64,000 bases of DNA from Monilinia fructicola (Eukaryota > Ascomycota > Leotiomycetes > Helotiales > Sclerotiniaceae): contig VICG01000001.1 of assembly GCA_008692225.1 (NCBI GenBank), positions 2,643,501 through 2,707,500 on the forward strand, read 5' to 3'. How positions within the stretch are numbered: the first letter of the stretch is position 1; every line of letters starts with the position of its first letter. Made by a program: the position numbers and the translations under genes. Below the pieces are notes generated by a model. It searched no databases. It was given only the letters and a program-made list of their open reading frames with translations, and was not told the DNA's origin. Positions 1 to 11,937 of this stretch are shown here, piece after piece.

Positions 1-657
1 CAACCTACTACCGACCGACCGATCGCTTATCGTGTTGTAGAACTATGTATCTGTGGATTCGGCTTTCAATCAATTGCTCAATTGCTCAATTGCTCATTTG
101 CTCATTTGCTCAATCGCTCTGTTGCTCCATCGCTCTATGCTTTTGTGACCTTTCTTATTACAGTATTATGCTCATCATCCATCATCCATCATCCATCCTC
201 CATCATCCCATCTTTCCAATCCAATTGTGTGTCATCCAACCGAGATTTAGCGCCGCAAGCGACTTATTGTGGCTCGATTTCCGATACACCTACATACCTT
301 ACCAACTTACTTAATTATACAGTACTAGGTTCATTTCCTGCATGCTATTACTATACTGGTAAAGTGATCAAGTCCACATCGTACATCTTAATCATATGAG
401 TGCCTTGTCTTCCCACCCAGCCGGCCCTCAAAATGGCCCATGCGACCACATTTGCGACCTACTAAAAGACCAGACACTGTTGTTATTCCAAAGGCTGAGC
501 ATCCATTGCTTCTAATCCTCTGCATACTAAGAAAATGACGAAGAAGGTTCACAGGCAGAAGGAAGAGAGGATTACAATTCCCTAACATATATAAATCACA
601 CATTCATCAGCATCATCATGGGTTCTATACATTCACGTCTTGTGCATTCTTACCTTC
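1..657. other. Intergenic, low-complexity repeats
   Basis: No gene is supported here. Positions about 66-135 hold a run of degenerate 8-10 bp units of the form TTGCTCAA/TTGCTCAT. Positions about 176-212 hold a CATC/CATCC microsatellite. Open frames across this stretch are simple translations of the repeats. A polyadenylation or promoter role cannot be seen. Confidence 0.6.
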
Positions 658-2335
658 ATGTCGTCTCCGCTTCCAAATTTCAGCGACCTTTACATCAGCA
701 AGACCATGCATACAACACGTAGTGGTCAGGTCTATTCGCATCAATCTCTGAGAGGCAAGGGCTCCGCTGGTGATAGTGGTTCAGATGATGGTAGTAACCA
801 CTCACTATACTCTGATAACGACAATGAAGACGAAGAACAAGATATAGAAGGTGAAGGGAGAATATCTCAAGAATTCAACGTGTTTTCCGAAGATGAGGAA
901 TCGGAAGACGATGAGGGTAACGAGGATAGCGAGCCACACACTGTGCTTGCTGTCGATCATTGCAGACTGGTGCGATCAGGGGGGCAATCGAGTGAGGAAT
1001 CGAGTCCATACTTCGCTTTCCAGGTTGGCGTCGCAGAGGTCAAAACCGTCGGTATTCGAATAGGCTCGTTAAGCCAAGGCGGAGAAGAAAAATGCTCCGA
1101 GTGCGGAATAGAGTCTTGCTTCCACATTACCAGACTCAAATCTGCCATGGGTATATCAGCTGGAGATGATTGTTATCAACGTCTTGACGAAAGGGGAATG
1201 TCCAATATATGCGACGATCTTGGGTGGGATTTTACAGACGAACCCTACCTTTTCCCTGCTCCACAATGGTCACTTAAAAATGAGAGACTAAATACAAGTA
1301 CAACATCCCGCAGAAGAGACGGTGACGTCAGAGATATGCTATCATTCTTCCACCCCCATGCCGTGGCAGATGAGTACCGAGACCTCTTTGAGTTTGCTGT
1401 TCACAACGACGATGTTCTTGTTCCCTACAATCTTGAGGCTACTTTGTCCAGGTTGCTGACCCAAGACGACGTTATCTTTCGTCGATTTGAACAGCATATT
1501 CCTAGAGAACGCCGAGATATGTTATACCTACATAAAATGGAGGATAAATTCAATGAGTCACTTCGACAACTGGACGAATATTCAGCTTCTGGTATGCTGT
1601 CAAATTGGAATGCCTTGGCTCCACCCGAAAATATTGGTTTTTGAGCACAATATACCATGGTGTTCCCAAACTCTTATTCACATTAGTGATTCGATGAGTG
1701 ACAACCTGAGATGGAGAGTCGGTATGAGCAGACGTAATCAGTTGCAAGCAGCAGCAATTCTGATCCGAATGTTGGAGGCTGTTCGTTCCCGCAATGTCGA
1801 TGTATACGCCAATCATTCTTTCCGACGCAACAGACCCCATGGAGAGCAATTGACCAATCGAAACCTTTACTTGAATTTACTTGGTCCACAATCCGAAGAT
1901 ATTCTAGGTAGGAGCGGCTTCATCCTTGATTGCCTAGAAATTTTACCTGAGAATGTTGTTTCCACCGGTGATTTTGTCAATCGCTTAAATCGTCTTCACA
2001 CCGACCTCAGCAGTGTCGCATTTGTTTCTCCAAGACGACTATACGTGAACAGACTAGGACAGCTCATCTCAAAGCTCAGGGAGAGTCATGGCTTTCCTTT
2101 AGTGTCTGTTTCTCCATCTATCCCAACTACAGGTGCCTTTTCTGCCGATCTCAATACTTCCTACAGTGTTGGATCAAGCTCTTCTTCTTATGCTATTGCG
2201 GGGCCGTCATCTCTCAGAGTCCCTAGCTCATCGTCTCGTGCCAGGCGAGGCTCCTCTACTCGTTCGACATTGGGAAAGCGGCCTGGTAGGTCTGCTAGTT
2301 CTAGTGACCGACGAGGAAAACGCGCAATGAAGTGA
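658..2335 (+). CDS. Unknown acidic protein, single exon, one apparent +1 frameshift
   Basis: I do not recognise the family. The first ATG in frame is at 658 (a start at 640 would use TTG). Two open frames join into one continuous protein of about 558 residues if the five-T run at 1638-1642 is read as four. The joined residues (ENIGF then EHNIPWC) read smoothly, and no GT..AG intron gives an in-frame join. Residues about 30-90 are very rich in Asp/Glu/Ser, and a short C-x2-C-x4-C cluster (CSECGIESC) lies near residue 145. The middle and C-terminal half (leucine- and arginine-rich, with many LxxLL-like stretches) looks alpha-helical. The last 80 residues are Ser/Arg-rich and end in a basic tail, GKRAMK. 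The composition suggests a nuclear protein, but this is inference. Nearest neighbour is the convergent alcohol dehydrogenase. Confidence 0.6.
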
Positions 2336-3076
2336 TGTTTGCTGGTCAAGGCTCGCTTATAGATGAGGGGGGAGGGTTTAATCTTCTTGTTTCTTGTTTC
2401 TTTTTTGCTTTTTGTGCATATTATCTCATGGTCAGGTACCATCAGATTAATCTTCTACCCGCAGAATTTATTACTGCATTTTGGGAAATGTCTAAATAGT
2501 GTTTTATATCAGATGATGTTTGGCGTATCATGTTTAGAAGACTATTTTTACTAGACTGGAAGTTGATATTGTGTAACAAGATGTACTGTCTATATTCTTC
2601 AAATTGTTTTAGCGCATTTATATGGCGGTCCTACAAGAACCCTGTTTTATTGTTGGCTTCAGAATTTCCTAAAAGTATTTCGTCATTGAATCGTTCCATA
2701 TTATCATGCTTCTCCACCAGGGCCAAAGATGGTGGCACCTTTGACATATTGGGACGGATGTTTGATATTCAGCACTATCTCATCAAATGCCTATCGAAGT
2801 TAACTCTTTCATTTGTGTAGATATGACCATTGCTCGCAGATTCCAATCTGATACATGATGGATTTGTATTACAAGATTATCTAAGGTTCAAGAAAATTAG
2901 AACCTTTCCATTTTAATGGGTTAAATGGCATCGCTCCCTCTCTAGATCAACCTCAAATAATAAAGCTCTACCGTCCAATGCGGCCAGTCTCCAATTAAAT
3001 TCTTTTGGAAATGGAAATTGGATATTTAATAACATTTCGACTGACCTCTTCAACAAATACTCTTTCATAAGTATGC
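2336..3076. other. Intergenic between convergent genes
   Basis: AT-rich 3' flank shared by the unknown gene (+) and the alcohol dehydrogenase (-). I see no gene, tRNA or repeat. The open frame at 2530-2820 has no recognisable protein character. Confidence 0.5.
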
Positions 3077-4550
3077 TTACACCATATGCAGTCCTGACTT
3101 CTTCTCATCTTCAATCGCCTTTTCATCAATTATGATAATAGGTTTGCCCTTCATTTTGCCCGAAGTGAGCAAGCTCTACAGCCTTGGGGATTTCTCCCAG
3201 GCCACTGAACGGGTTTGTTCGAACTTTGATGTTGTGCTTTGATACTAATTCTAGCATTTTTTGTGTTTCGCCTCGAGATCCTACACTCCTTGTCAAATGA
3301 CGATTGCGGGGGCCGAGGATCAATTAACTCACCAACCATACTACCATGGATTCTAATATCTCGGAATATCAAATCAGCAAACGGAACACTGATATTATCG
3401 GGCTGTGCAATTTGAACCATTGTTCCGTCTATTTTGGCAAACATGGGGTCAGCAAATTTTTCAAGGGAAGCAAAAGAAGTTGGAGGAGTAGCAGCTCATC
3501 CTCATCAATGCCATAAAGCCACAAGGCATATTATAGCACGGGGGATAGACTTACGCCTCCTCGTAATCGCAACGGCTGTCGCTGCAGCGCTTTCATGAGT
3601 ACTAACGTTGAGAGTCGAGTTTGCACCCTGGCCACCAGTGGCCCTGTGGACTTCCTCTACGACCTCCTCTTTACCTTGACGTGCATCAACCACAACACCT
3701 GCGCCACAGTCTTTGGCAAGTTGTAACGCTTCATCTCTAGCATCTACAGCAATAACGTTAAGGCCACGCGCTTTGGCGAATTGAACTCCCAAATGACCTA
3801 GACCACCACCTGCTCCCACTATTGCAATCCACTCCCCTGCTTTCAAGCCGGCTCTTACAAGACCACCCCTAGTTTTTCATAAGTCTTAACATCTGATGCG
3901 CTTCATGAACGAGCATGGGATCAACTCACAAACTGTGATTCCAGCACAAGCCAATGGAGCCGCCGATTCAAAACTCAAATGGTCAGGCAACAAATGACAC
4001 TCCCTCCCATCTACAACTTCATACTCTGCAAACGATCCATCTCTGTTTATGCCTAGATACCCTCCGGTATGAGCACAATACTGCTGCTCTTGCTCGGGTC
4101 CGATACAATCGCTACATACTCCACAACGATGATAAATTATATTACAGAGGATACGATCCCCAGGTTTGAAGCCTGATACGCTAGAGCCTACGGCAACAAT
4201 GGTGCCGGCTCCTTCGTGCGAGGCGGTACAAGGAAGTGGTGTACCCATTATCCCCGCCGATACCATACCGTCGGTGTGGCAGAGGGACGCCGCGGCTACA
4301 CGAATTAGCATGTCGTGTTCGTGTAGGGGACCGCGAGGGGTTGGGATGTGGTGGATGTTGTAGGGTTTGTCGAACTGGATTGTGGGTTAAATTTCTGTTT
4401 CGATTCTTATATCTTTGGTGGTCTATATGCATCATACTATTTCTCCCCGGGTGGCATTTTGTGAAGGGGATCACGTTGTGCCCTTGAGAGAATACTTACT
4501 TCAACGACTTGGGCTGCGAGCATCTTTTCGGGGACTCCTTCGAATGCCAT
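3077..4550 (-). CDS. Zinc-dependent alcohol dehydrogenase, five exons, two apparent frameshifts
   Basis: Medium-chain (GroES-like) NAD-dependent alcohol dehydrogenase, interconverting primary alcohols and aldehydes, probably cytosolic. Exons: 4550-4500, 4374-3930, 3868-3555, 3428-3333, 3280 onward. The start is ATG at 4550 ([10 protein letters not shown]). Visible motifs are the catalytic-zinc CHTDG, the HEGAG glycine/histidine box, the structural-zinc cysteines (CGVCSDC then YC), and the Rossmann motif [10 protein letters not shown] in exon 3. Intron 4 needs the acceptor GTAG ending at 3281 to keep frame. Two lesions remain. The exon 2/3 junction is one base short (a G run of four at 3866-3869 where five would encode VWGGLVRAG). 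One extra T lies near 3160, after which the family C-terminus ([12 protein letters not shown]) appears in the +1 frame and stops at 3077. Unshifted reading stops at 3126. It could be a decaying paralogue or assembly error. Confidence 0.8.
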
Positions 4551-5382
4551 TTTGATGTGAGTATATTGGGCTGTTGATGTGTTACAGTTGTGGCATTTGG
4601 GGGCTACGTGTGTTTGAAGTAAGGCTAAAGGTTCTTGCACGGAGTGATATTCTTTCCTTTTACAAAACGTTGGTCGGGAATGGAACTCTAAGGTATGATA
4701 GATCCTCTTGTAAGATTACAATATCATGGCAATTGAGGGGTCATGTTTAGTTTGGCTACCCGAATCCGCATTTACGTCACTACTAGGTAAGTTATCGAGG
4801 AGTCGAAGCTAAGGGTAAAGCTATGGGTTGGGATGATGATGTATTGTTTGAATTGGAATAGGATAGGATAGGATACATCGATATCGTATTGAAGATTCCA
4901 AATATCTCAGATATTAAAAGGTGGGAGGGATCTTGGAAGCAACAGGAATATTGAAACTCGTTCAAATATTCTTTCACATCAACCCTGATATTCCAAATGA
5001 TTAGATGCCTAGCTTTAGATTTCCAGCCAAAACTCGGAAGATATCCTGTTCTCCTTCTCTTCACAATCACAAGTATCATACTGTGTGTGCGAGAATACTA
5101 TGATGTGTTGATGGTTCATTATCGTCGTAGCTGCTGCATGACAACACATACCGAGGAGAACTATGGATAATTAGATGCATAACCCTACTGAATGTAGTTC
5201 TATGAGACATCCCCAAAGATGGCACACACACAGGCTCTTTCTCTGTGGAACATACTAAGTATTGGCTGCTTATTTGATATTGCTCCAGCATTAGATTTCT
5301 GTACTCGTCTTAAGATTACATAGAGTAGCTTCGTAGATACTTCGACCTCTAGTAGGTTGTAGGACTAGATACAATGCCTAGT

Positions 5383-5480
5383 TCTATATATATATATATA
5401 TATATATACATATATTATATATTATATACATATAATGTATACATATATTATATGCATATATTATATACATATATTATATA
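5383..5480. repeat. TA-rich microsatellite
   Basis: Alternating TA followed by imperfect ATATAC/ATATTA units over about 100 bp. It produces a spurious Tyr/Ile-rich open frame. It is a replication-slippage repeat in the shared upstream region of two genes. Confidence 0.9.
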
Positions 5481-5900
5481 CATACGCTCTGATGGACTCT
5501 TCCCAGCCACTCCCATTTTCATTCGTTTATCAATCAATATGCTACAGGCATCCATGGATCGTTCTAAGTTCTAACCTTACTCTACATCTACACCACGGCG
5601 GATGACGATTGCACCGTGAAAAAGAAAAAGCATGGATAAACAAACAAACAGCCTTCACACCGTGCGTCAAATGTCAGCCAACTGGGCCAAGTGCTAACAA
5701 AAACATCTACTCGAGTACTCCGTACAAGGAGATAGATTCCTCGGTAGGTAGGATTGATTGACCAACTACCCGAGTAGAGAGGTACTGTACTCACTCATTG
5801 GTTCGAAGACTTATCTTGTATTATCTTATACTATATTATACTCGAGTACGACGAGTACTTGTATTATCAAATCACAGATAGTCCTAGGAACATTAACATC

Positions 5901-5948
5901 CTTCCCCTTCCTCTTCCCCTTCCCTTCCCCCCCCTTCCCTTCCCCTTT
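5901..5948 (+). promoter_or_regulatory. Pyrimidine-rich promoter tract
   Basis: Nearly pure C/T run of CTTCC units, 180-230 bp upstream of the acid phosphatase ATG. CT-rich stretches just upstream of transcription starts are common in highly expressed filamentous-fungal genes. The functional role here is inferred from position and composition only. Confidence 0.4.
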
Positions 5949-6129
5949 GTACTCGTCCTTCATTCGGAACTCTCACCAATAAATCAATCACAAGCTAAAA
6001 TCGATGTACCGCATGCAACCTTAGTAACCTAACATAAACTAACTGCACGACACCAATCTTGGAAGCTTCGATACGATTAATCACAACCTTGGAACCTGGA
6101 AGCTTCGATACACTCGTTACAAGCAAGCG

Positions 6130-8244
6130 ATGCAGAAATATAAAGGGAGCTCAAGTTTCCAAAGCTCCAAATATTCAGGAACCTCCAGATCTCGGTATAG
6201 TGCGACTTGGCAAAAGATTGCACTCTTTTCTGTTATTTGCGCCTTCTTATACGTTTCGTACATCATGTTGCTGGATCAGATACTTTTATTGTCTCTTACG
6301 GGTGTCACTTCATCGGCTTTGCTTCCTGAGAAACAGCCAAGTTCAACTTCTACCACCAATGTTCCACAATACTTTCAAACAACGCCCGAACTTTGGGCTG
6401 GTCCAACGGCTACTGGCCGAGCTCCTTTTCTGGTGAGTAGCAATGATTATTGCCCTTTTCACCCCGTGGAATGTGTGTTTATTGATATTCATCTGCTGTT
6501 TAATCTAGGCCCAAACAAATCCAGTCTCATTTGCCCCAACTGTGACTTTTGTCCCAAATTCTCCACTGGAGACTGCTCAGCCTATTGTAGGCCAAGGTCA
6601 TAATGAGAGTATATTCCAGCTCATGGGACATCTTTCTCCTTATTTACCTAATCCATCCGGATTTGGCGTTGCAGAGTACCCATTACCACCTGGGGCTAAG
6701 ATTGCTCAACTTCAGGTAAGAGTCGTGTCTTCCTTGATTGGATTCAGATCTTCTCCAAGCTCCATACTTTTCGACAGTCGACGTGGTTGATACTCTAGAT
6801 GAATGGAAACCATTATCCAAACTCTTTCTGCACTATCAGATAGCGTCGGCTATAGAAATCCAAAAGATGTGGAAATACAGTAGATGCTGATATTTACAGA
6901 TGCTTTCGCGCCATGGAGCACGTTATCCTACATTAGGAAGTAATGTTGTAACATTTGGTCAGAAGGTTGCCAATTATACGGGCAAACTGGATGCCACCGG
7001 AGTTCTTTCATTCCTAAACGACTGGAAGTACGAATTGGGCCATGAAATTCTTGTTCCACGCGGAAGACAAGAATTATATGACAGTGGAATCTTACATTAC
7101 TACCAATATGCTCAATTATACAATCCTTACAGCAAAATTATCGCCCGGACTACGACCCAAGATCGGATGCTCAAGGTTTGTAATCCCCTTTTCACTTTTT
7201 TGACATGCAGTTAAACAATCATAGAGCGCTGAATATTTCATGGCCGGTTTTTTTTGGCCTGGAATGGACAAACAATGCTACTATCGAAGTCATAATTGAA
7301 TCAGCTGGCTACAACAACAGTCTAGCAGGCTATGATAACTGCCCCAATGCGAACAATTACAGAAGTGCAGGAGGATCCAATGCGACAAATCAATGGGTTG
7401 CCACATATTTGCAGGATGCCACCGCTCGTTTCCAATCTATGGTCTCACCGGAATTCAATTGGACTGTCGTAGACACCTATGCAGCTCAAACCATGTGCCC
7501 GTATGAGACTGTAAGTACTAGCTGGATATTCTTACCTAACCATCATAATCTAACGTCATGTAGGTGGCTTATGGGTACAGTGCTTTCTGTAATCTATTTA
7601 CTTATCAAGAATGGGTCGACTTCGAATACTCAATAGACCTTTACTTTTCCGGTGGGAGTTCTTTCTCTTCCCCCACTGGCCGTGCCGTCGGAATTGGCTA
7701 TGTTCAAGAAGTAGTTGCCCGTCTCCAAAACCATACCTTGGGTTATTCTGGCTCCCAGATCAATACGACCCTCGACAATAACACCGATACTTTCCCGCTA
7801 AACCAATCTATCTACTTTGACTTCTCTCATGATACAAACATCATGTCCATTCTTACCGCTTTCGGTTTCAAACAGTTTGCTACAGTCTTGCCAGCTACCC
7901 ACCACCCTGGCCCACACAACCTAACCGTCTCGCACATGGAACCTTTCGGAGCGAGATTAGACATAGAGGTTATCAAGACGCCGAAACCATTAGCAGCGGA
8001 TAGGACATATGTCGACGGAAAAGCAGCCACGTATATACACTTCATCCTCAATCAAAGAACGATACCTTTGGGCCTCAGTTTCCCAGAGTGCGGCGCCGAC
8101 AGGCTGGATGGGTGGTGCGAGTTGGAAACATTTCTAGACGTGCAACGTAAATCGACAGAGGAGGCTCAGTATGAGTATGCCTGCTTTGGAGATTACCCGG
8201 CCGAGCCATACGGGAGTGTGACAAATGGCGCGCCTAATTCCTAA
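6130..8244 (+). CDS. Membrane-anchored histidine acid phosphatase (phytase-like), five exons
   Basis: Releases phosphate from phosphomonoesters such as phytate. Exons: 6130-6432, 6509-6715, 6900-7175, 7225-7510, 7564-8244, giving about 583 residues. Exon 3 opens with the catalytic motif RHGARYPT, and exon 5 carries the proton-donor HD in FSHDTN, so both halves of the active site are present. Several N-x-S/T sites and conserved cysteines fit a secreted glycoprotein. Residues about 25-50 form one hydrophobic segment after a basic Ser-rich start, with no early cleavage site, so it looks like a type II signal anchor. Exon 4 needs the eight-T run at 7248-7255 read as seven. The protein then reads SAEYFMAGFFGLEWT, as in the family, instead of shifting frame. 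A pyrimidine tract lies upstream. The family call is secure; phytate as substrate is inference. Confidence 0.88.
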
Positions 8245-8908
8245 TTCCTGTAAGTAGGTAGGGCGGGCCTCGATTTTCGAATCCATCGCTGACGTCGTGC
8301 TTGCTATTCTTATTATTCTATCAAACCTAAGCGTTTAACATTCCAAAGTTGGCTCACGTTTCTGTACATAGCTTAATTTCTCCTTAATATATATATATAT
8401 ATATATACATATACACGTGCACATGCATGTATTAAATTCCCAATGGTTATTTCCCCGCGCCAGACCCATATATCGAACACTTTATGAGTAGGATCCGACT
8501 AACTACTCTACTTAGTGTAGGGCTGCGGTTTCCGAATTGATAGTCCGGCAAAAACTTTTGAAATGGTGAGTTTATATGATAATGCATCTCAGAAACGCAA
8601 GGTCCAGATTTATATTTTAGAGATGATTTCATTCATCGAATGGCTGGATCTCTGAATGATTGAAATAACATTATGCTTGATAGGATCTAAATATTTGGAT
8701 TAAAAGGATATATATATTTATGTATGTATAGAAGCAGATTTGCGAAAGGGTATTCTGGTCGAGAGCTTGAGAAATTAGCCAAGACGGGGGGGGATGTATC
8801 TAATTACCGATTATTAATATATTAGCACCCAAGCTCAAGCCGAAGGATAGCGGACATAGACAGAGGGCATGCCTTGGATAGACCGCCAGTTCACACACAA
8901 GCGGATCT
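8245..8908. other. Intergenic, convergent 3' flanks
   Basis: Separates the convergent acid phosphatase and dienelactone hydrolase genes. It has a short TA microsatellite at 8387-8408 and AT-rich sequence around 8690-8720. No gene is seen. Confidence 0.55.
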
Positions 8909-9781
8909 CTATGCAAGATACCGATTGAACCAATCCACGCCTTGCCTCTCACTCTCATCCATGGCCTTCCTATCCTTCTCAGAAGTCCAATCACTCCGCA
9001 ATGCAAACCCATGCACCTGATCCTCGTAAACCCTCACCTCGTGCGGCACCCCTGCCCTCCTCGCCAGCACCCCCCGAATCTGTCCCACGGTCCCTCGATC
9101 CAACAAACTATCCTGATCGCCCACCGCCAAACTCAATGGTTTTGCCACTCCCTCGAAATCCGCCGGCACCGATATCAATGACGGATGACACGCCACCGCT
9201 GCATCCACCTCGCCATGCGCAGCTAATATCGCATAGCGGCCGCCCCAGCAGAAACCCAAGGCTCCGATTTTTGCCACATCGGGCAGGGCACGGATGTGGG
9301 AGATGAAGGAGGAGACCAGCGGTTTGGTGATTCCTTCGCGGTGCTGAACGAGCCAGGGAGGGAGAGTTGTGGCGACGATGCCGGTCGCTTTCGTTCTTTC
9401 CATGAGGCTTTGTTGGTTGCGGGTGGAGAGGGGAGGCTCAACAGTCTGGAGGAGGGAGAGCGGGAGGCTGTCGCCTTGGTGTATGTCGGGGATGTAGACG
9501 TAGAAACCGGCTTTGGCGTAGTTGTCGGCGAGGAGACGGAGGTTTTTTAATTCGTAGCCGAAGACTAGGTGGGTGTTAGATGGGGATGGGGATTTGATGG
9601 GGGTGCGTATGCAAGGTTACGTACTGTCAACGAGAAATATGATGGTTTTGGCTCTGGAGCCGTCTTGGGGCTCGGCGATGTAGGTGGAGAGATTATCGAT
9701 TATTTCGACTTTTCCTGTAGGTGTGCCTTCGTGGACTTTGCCTGAGAGACAGCATGAGGACATTCCTATGCCTGTAGACAT
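8909..9781 (-). CDS. Dienelactone hydrolase family protein, two exons
   Basis: Alpha/beta-hydrolase of the dienelactone hydrolase family, about 270 residues, the usual length. Exons 9781-9625 and 9564-8909 are joined by a GTACGT..CTAG intron (phase 1, restoring LVDIFGYELKN). The start ATG at 9781 gives MSTGIGMSSCC. The catalytic triad is visible: nucleophile Cys in GFCWGG (about residue 158), Asp in GDQDS, His in QVHGFA near the C-terminus. There is no signal peptide, so it is cytosolic. Bacterial members open dienelactones in chlorocatechol breakdown. The fungal paralogues are numerous and their substrates are mostly unknown, so no pathway is claimed. No frameshift is needed, unlike in several neighbours. 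GC content is higher than in the flanking DNA. Confidence 0.88.
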
Positions 9782-10519
9782 GATGAGAGAGCTTTGAGTA
9801 TATAGAATAAATAAATGGAAAATAATAGAATGCCGGTAAAATATTGAGAGGAGATGTTGAGATGAAAAGGCTCGTACAATCTGACCGAACTGTAAAGGTA
9901 GATGTACTCTTTATTAACCTTTCAATTATGACGTCTAGATGCCAGCTAGTCAAGCCATCTCGAGCACTGCCATCCATTACCATCCTGACACTAGTCCTCG
10001 GCACTTCCTCGATAGTGCATCCGGGCCGCTAGGTATCTAACCAGTATAGATTGCCTAGTGGGGTTTCCAAAAATTGCCCGAAAGCTTCGTGGACAAACTC
10101 AACTTGTGTGCTGTCTGCGGAAGCACATCCATCCCTGTGTGAAACTGTTTCAACCCGATTGATGTTAAAGTTTTATCCTCCGTGGCCATGAAAAAAAAAG
10201 GGAAATGATGTTCATGACGATACTGCAATTTGATCAATATTTGCAAATGTATCATGTGAAGGTAGATGGACTATCATGGTAATAGTAGCGACCTACATGC
10301 TCCAATTGACGGGGGCTTATATAGTTATTCTCTACCTATCTAGGTAGGTGAAGTAAATGCTTTGAAACTCCATGTAAATGCGTATACCTTCTCGGTTAAA
10401 GCCAGAACGCCCCTGATGCTTCTATTTCCTGCATCATCAAGATATGCCAAAGTATAGTAATACCACCCAGATCCTTCTAGAAACCAAATATATGCATATC
10501 CATATGCGCTAGACCGATA
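9782..10519. other. Intergenic
   Basis: Upstream of the dienelactone hydrolase and downstream of the tRNA-dihydrouridine synthase, both on the minus strand. Open frames on both strands are short and have no recognisable sequence. No repeat is evident. Confidence 0.5.
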
Positions 10520-11937
10520 CTAAGCACCAATTGTCATCTCTGATTTGAGTTCCGTAAGAGGTGTCGCTTCCATCTCAGTTGAAGTCGAGGATTGGGTCAG
10601 ACTCTCAAGACTTCGACTCTTCTTCTGCTCGCCTCCGTCATTTTCTGTATTTTTCCTCTTCTTTTTTGCCGCCTTTGCTTCTGCCTTAGCTTGTGCTTGT
10701 CTGAGTTTGTGAGCCTCGACTTGCTTATCAGAGATTCCGATTTTCTCGTCGACCTCAATTGCCTGCCCAATTAAAGTTTTGTGATCCAAGTGCTCGCATA
10801 GTTGCTTGTAGTTTTTAGACTGCTGAATAGCTCGATAAACTGAAGCCTTTCCTGGTACCAGATGGCCTAAGAGGTATTTTGTATTTTCCGAATCTGTTCT
10901 CCGTGTCCAAGCAAAATTTCATGTATTTTTGAACAACCTCCTCCCACGGAGCCAGGCCACCATCGGCTTCACTTCTGAAACAACTCGAATTTGCCTCGGC
11001 AGCCACAGCAATCATACCACCATTTGTGCCATATTCTTCGGCCAACTTTAAGGCCTGATCTCTGTTTTCAACGTCTCCATTCATCAAGCAAGCGACACCA
11101 CTTTCTCGACAGATATCCGCAATCATCTTGAGTTGTTCCCGAATGGCTCTTTCTCTTGGGCGCATTGGCGTAGTTCGACAATGAATGGTGAGACCGGTGA
11201 TGCCAGTAGCACAAAGCTTTCTTACTAAAGCTTCAGTCTTTTCGGCGGTTTCTAGTAATCGTATCTTCACACTTATTCCAATCTCGAATTCCGGCACAAT
11301 TTCCTTGACTAAAGCTTCGAGAATAGCACACAACTTATCCGGAGTTTGTAAAAGCGCTGCTCCCATTCCACCGCTTGTACTGAATGGTTTCGGACATCCT
11401 GCATTCACATCTATACCTACGACGTCTGCGGCCACCATGCGCGCACACTGTACTGCCCTTTCCGGGTCGGACGTGCCGATTTGAAATATGAGCTTTTTGC
11501 CTTCGAGTTCTGGATGCAGACGAAATATAAGACTTTCATTCAAATTCGCATTTTTATCCTTGTGGCCTTGCGAAGGAAGTCGCGTAAAGTCGATTGTATT
11601 CAGAGCGGTATTTACTTTGCGAGTTGTTCCAATCATGGATCGATCAACCGTCTCGGGACCTATGAATTCGTCAGTGTCTCTGGCTAGTTGGTACAGCCGA
11701 AGAAATCCATACCCCATACAAGGTCGGCTCCATAGTGAAGAGCGAGTAGTCGTGAAGGTAGTTCACCAGATCTTACCATGGGAGCACTGAATCATAATAT
11801 TAATTTCACTTTTCAATATGTCATTTGCGATGGCTTAAACTCACAGCACTACCTTGCCCCTGTAATCCACCCCCTTCCTAGGAATAGGAACTTTCTTCGA
11901 GGCTGATGTCATGATGGAAGATACGAGGCGCTGCATA
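10520..11937 (-). CDS. tRNA-dihydrouridine synthase 2-like, three exons, two homopolymer frameshifts
   Basis: Flavoenzyme reducing uridine to dihydrouridine in the D-loop of tRNA (position 20 in the Dus2 group). Exons 11937-11845, 11786-11713 and 11659-10520, about 434 residues. Family markers are APMVRSGELPSRLLAL, ETVDRSMIG, the catalytic-cysteine motif NAGCPKPFST followed by GGMGAALL, and IHCRTTPMRPRERA. The C-terminal 60 residues are basic and charged. Two single-base insertions interrupt the frame: AA at 11880-11881 (CCTTAGG should be CCTAGG, giving IPRKGVDYRGK) and the four-T run at 10884-10887 on the plus strand, one base too long. Removing that base restores KYLLGHLVPGKASVYRA in place of an early stop. 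With both removed, the total coding length is divisible by three. A conserved tRNA-modifying gene is unlikely to be doubly broken, so assembly error is preferred. Confidence 0.9.

Larger units (their letters stand above)
4551..6129. other. Intergenic with microsatellite and pyrimidine tract
   Basis: Divergent upstream region of the alcohol dehydrogenase (-) and the acid phosphatase (+), about 1.6 kb. It contains a GGATA repeat near 4860, a long TA/ATATAC microsatellite at 5383-5480, several CTCGAGTAC-like palindromic words (5715, 5770, 5840) and a C/T tract at 5901-5948. No gene is supported. Confidence 0.6.

Noticed and set aside
1592..1686. GT..AG intron joining the two frames of the first gene
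   Set aside because: Splicing there gives an immediate in-frame stop, whereas dropping one T from the run at 1638-1642 joins the frames cleanly.
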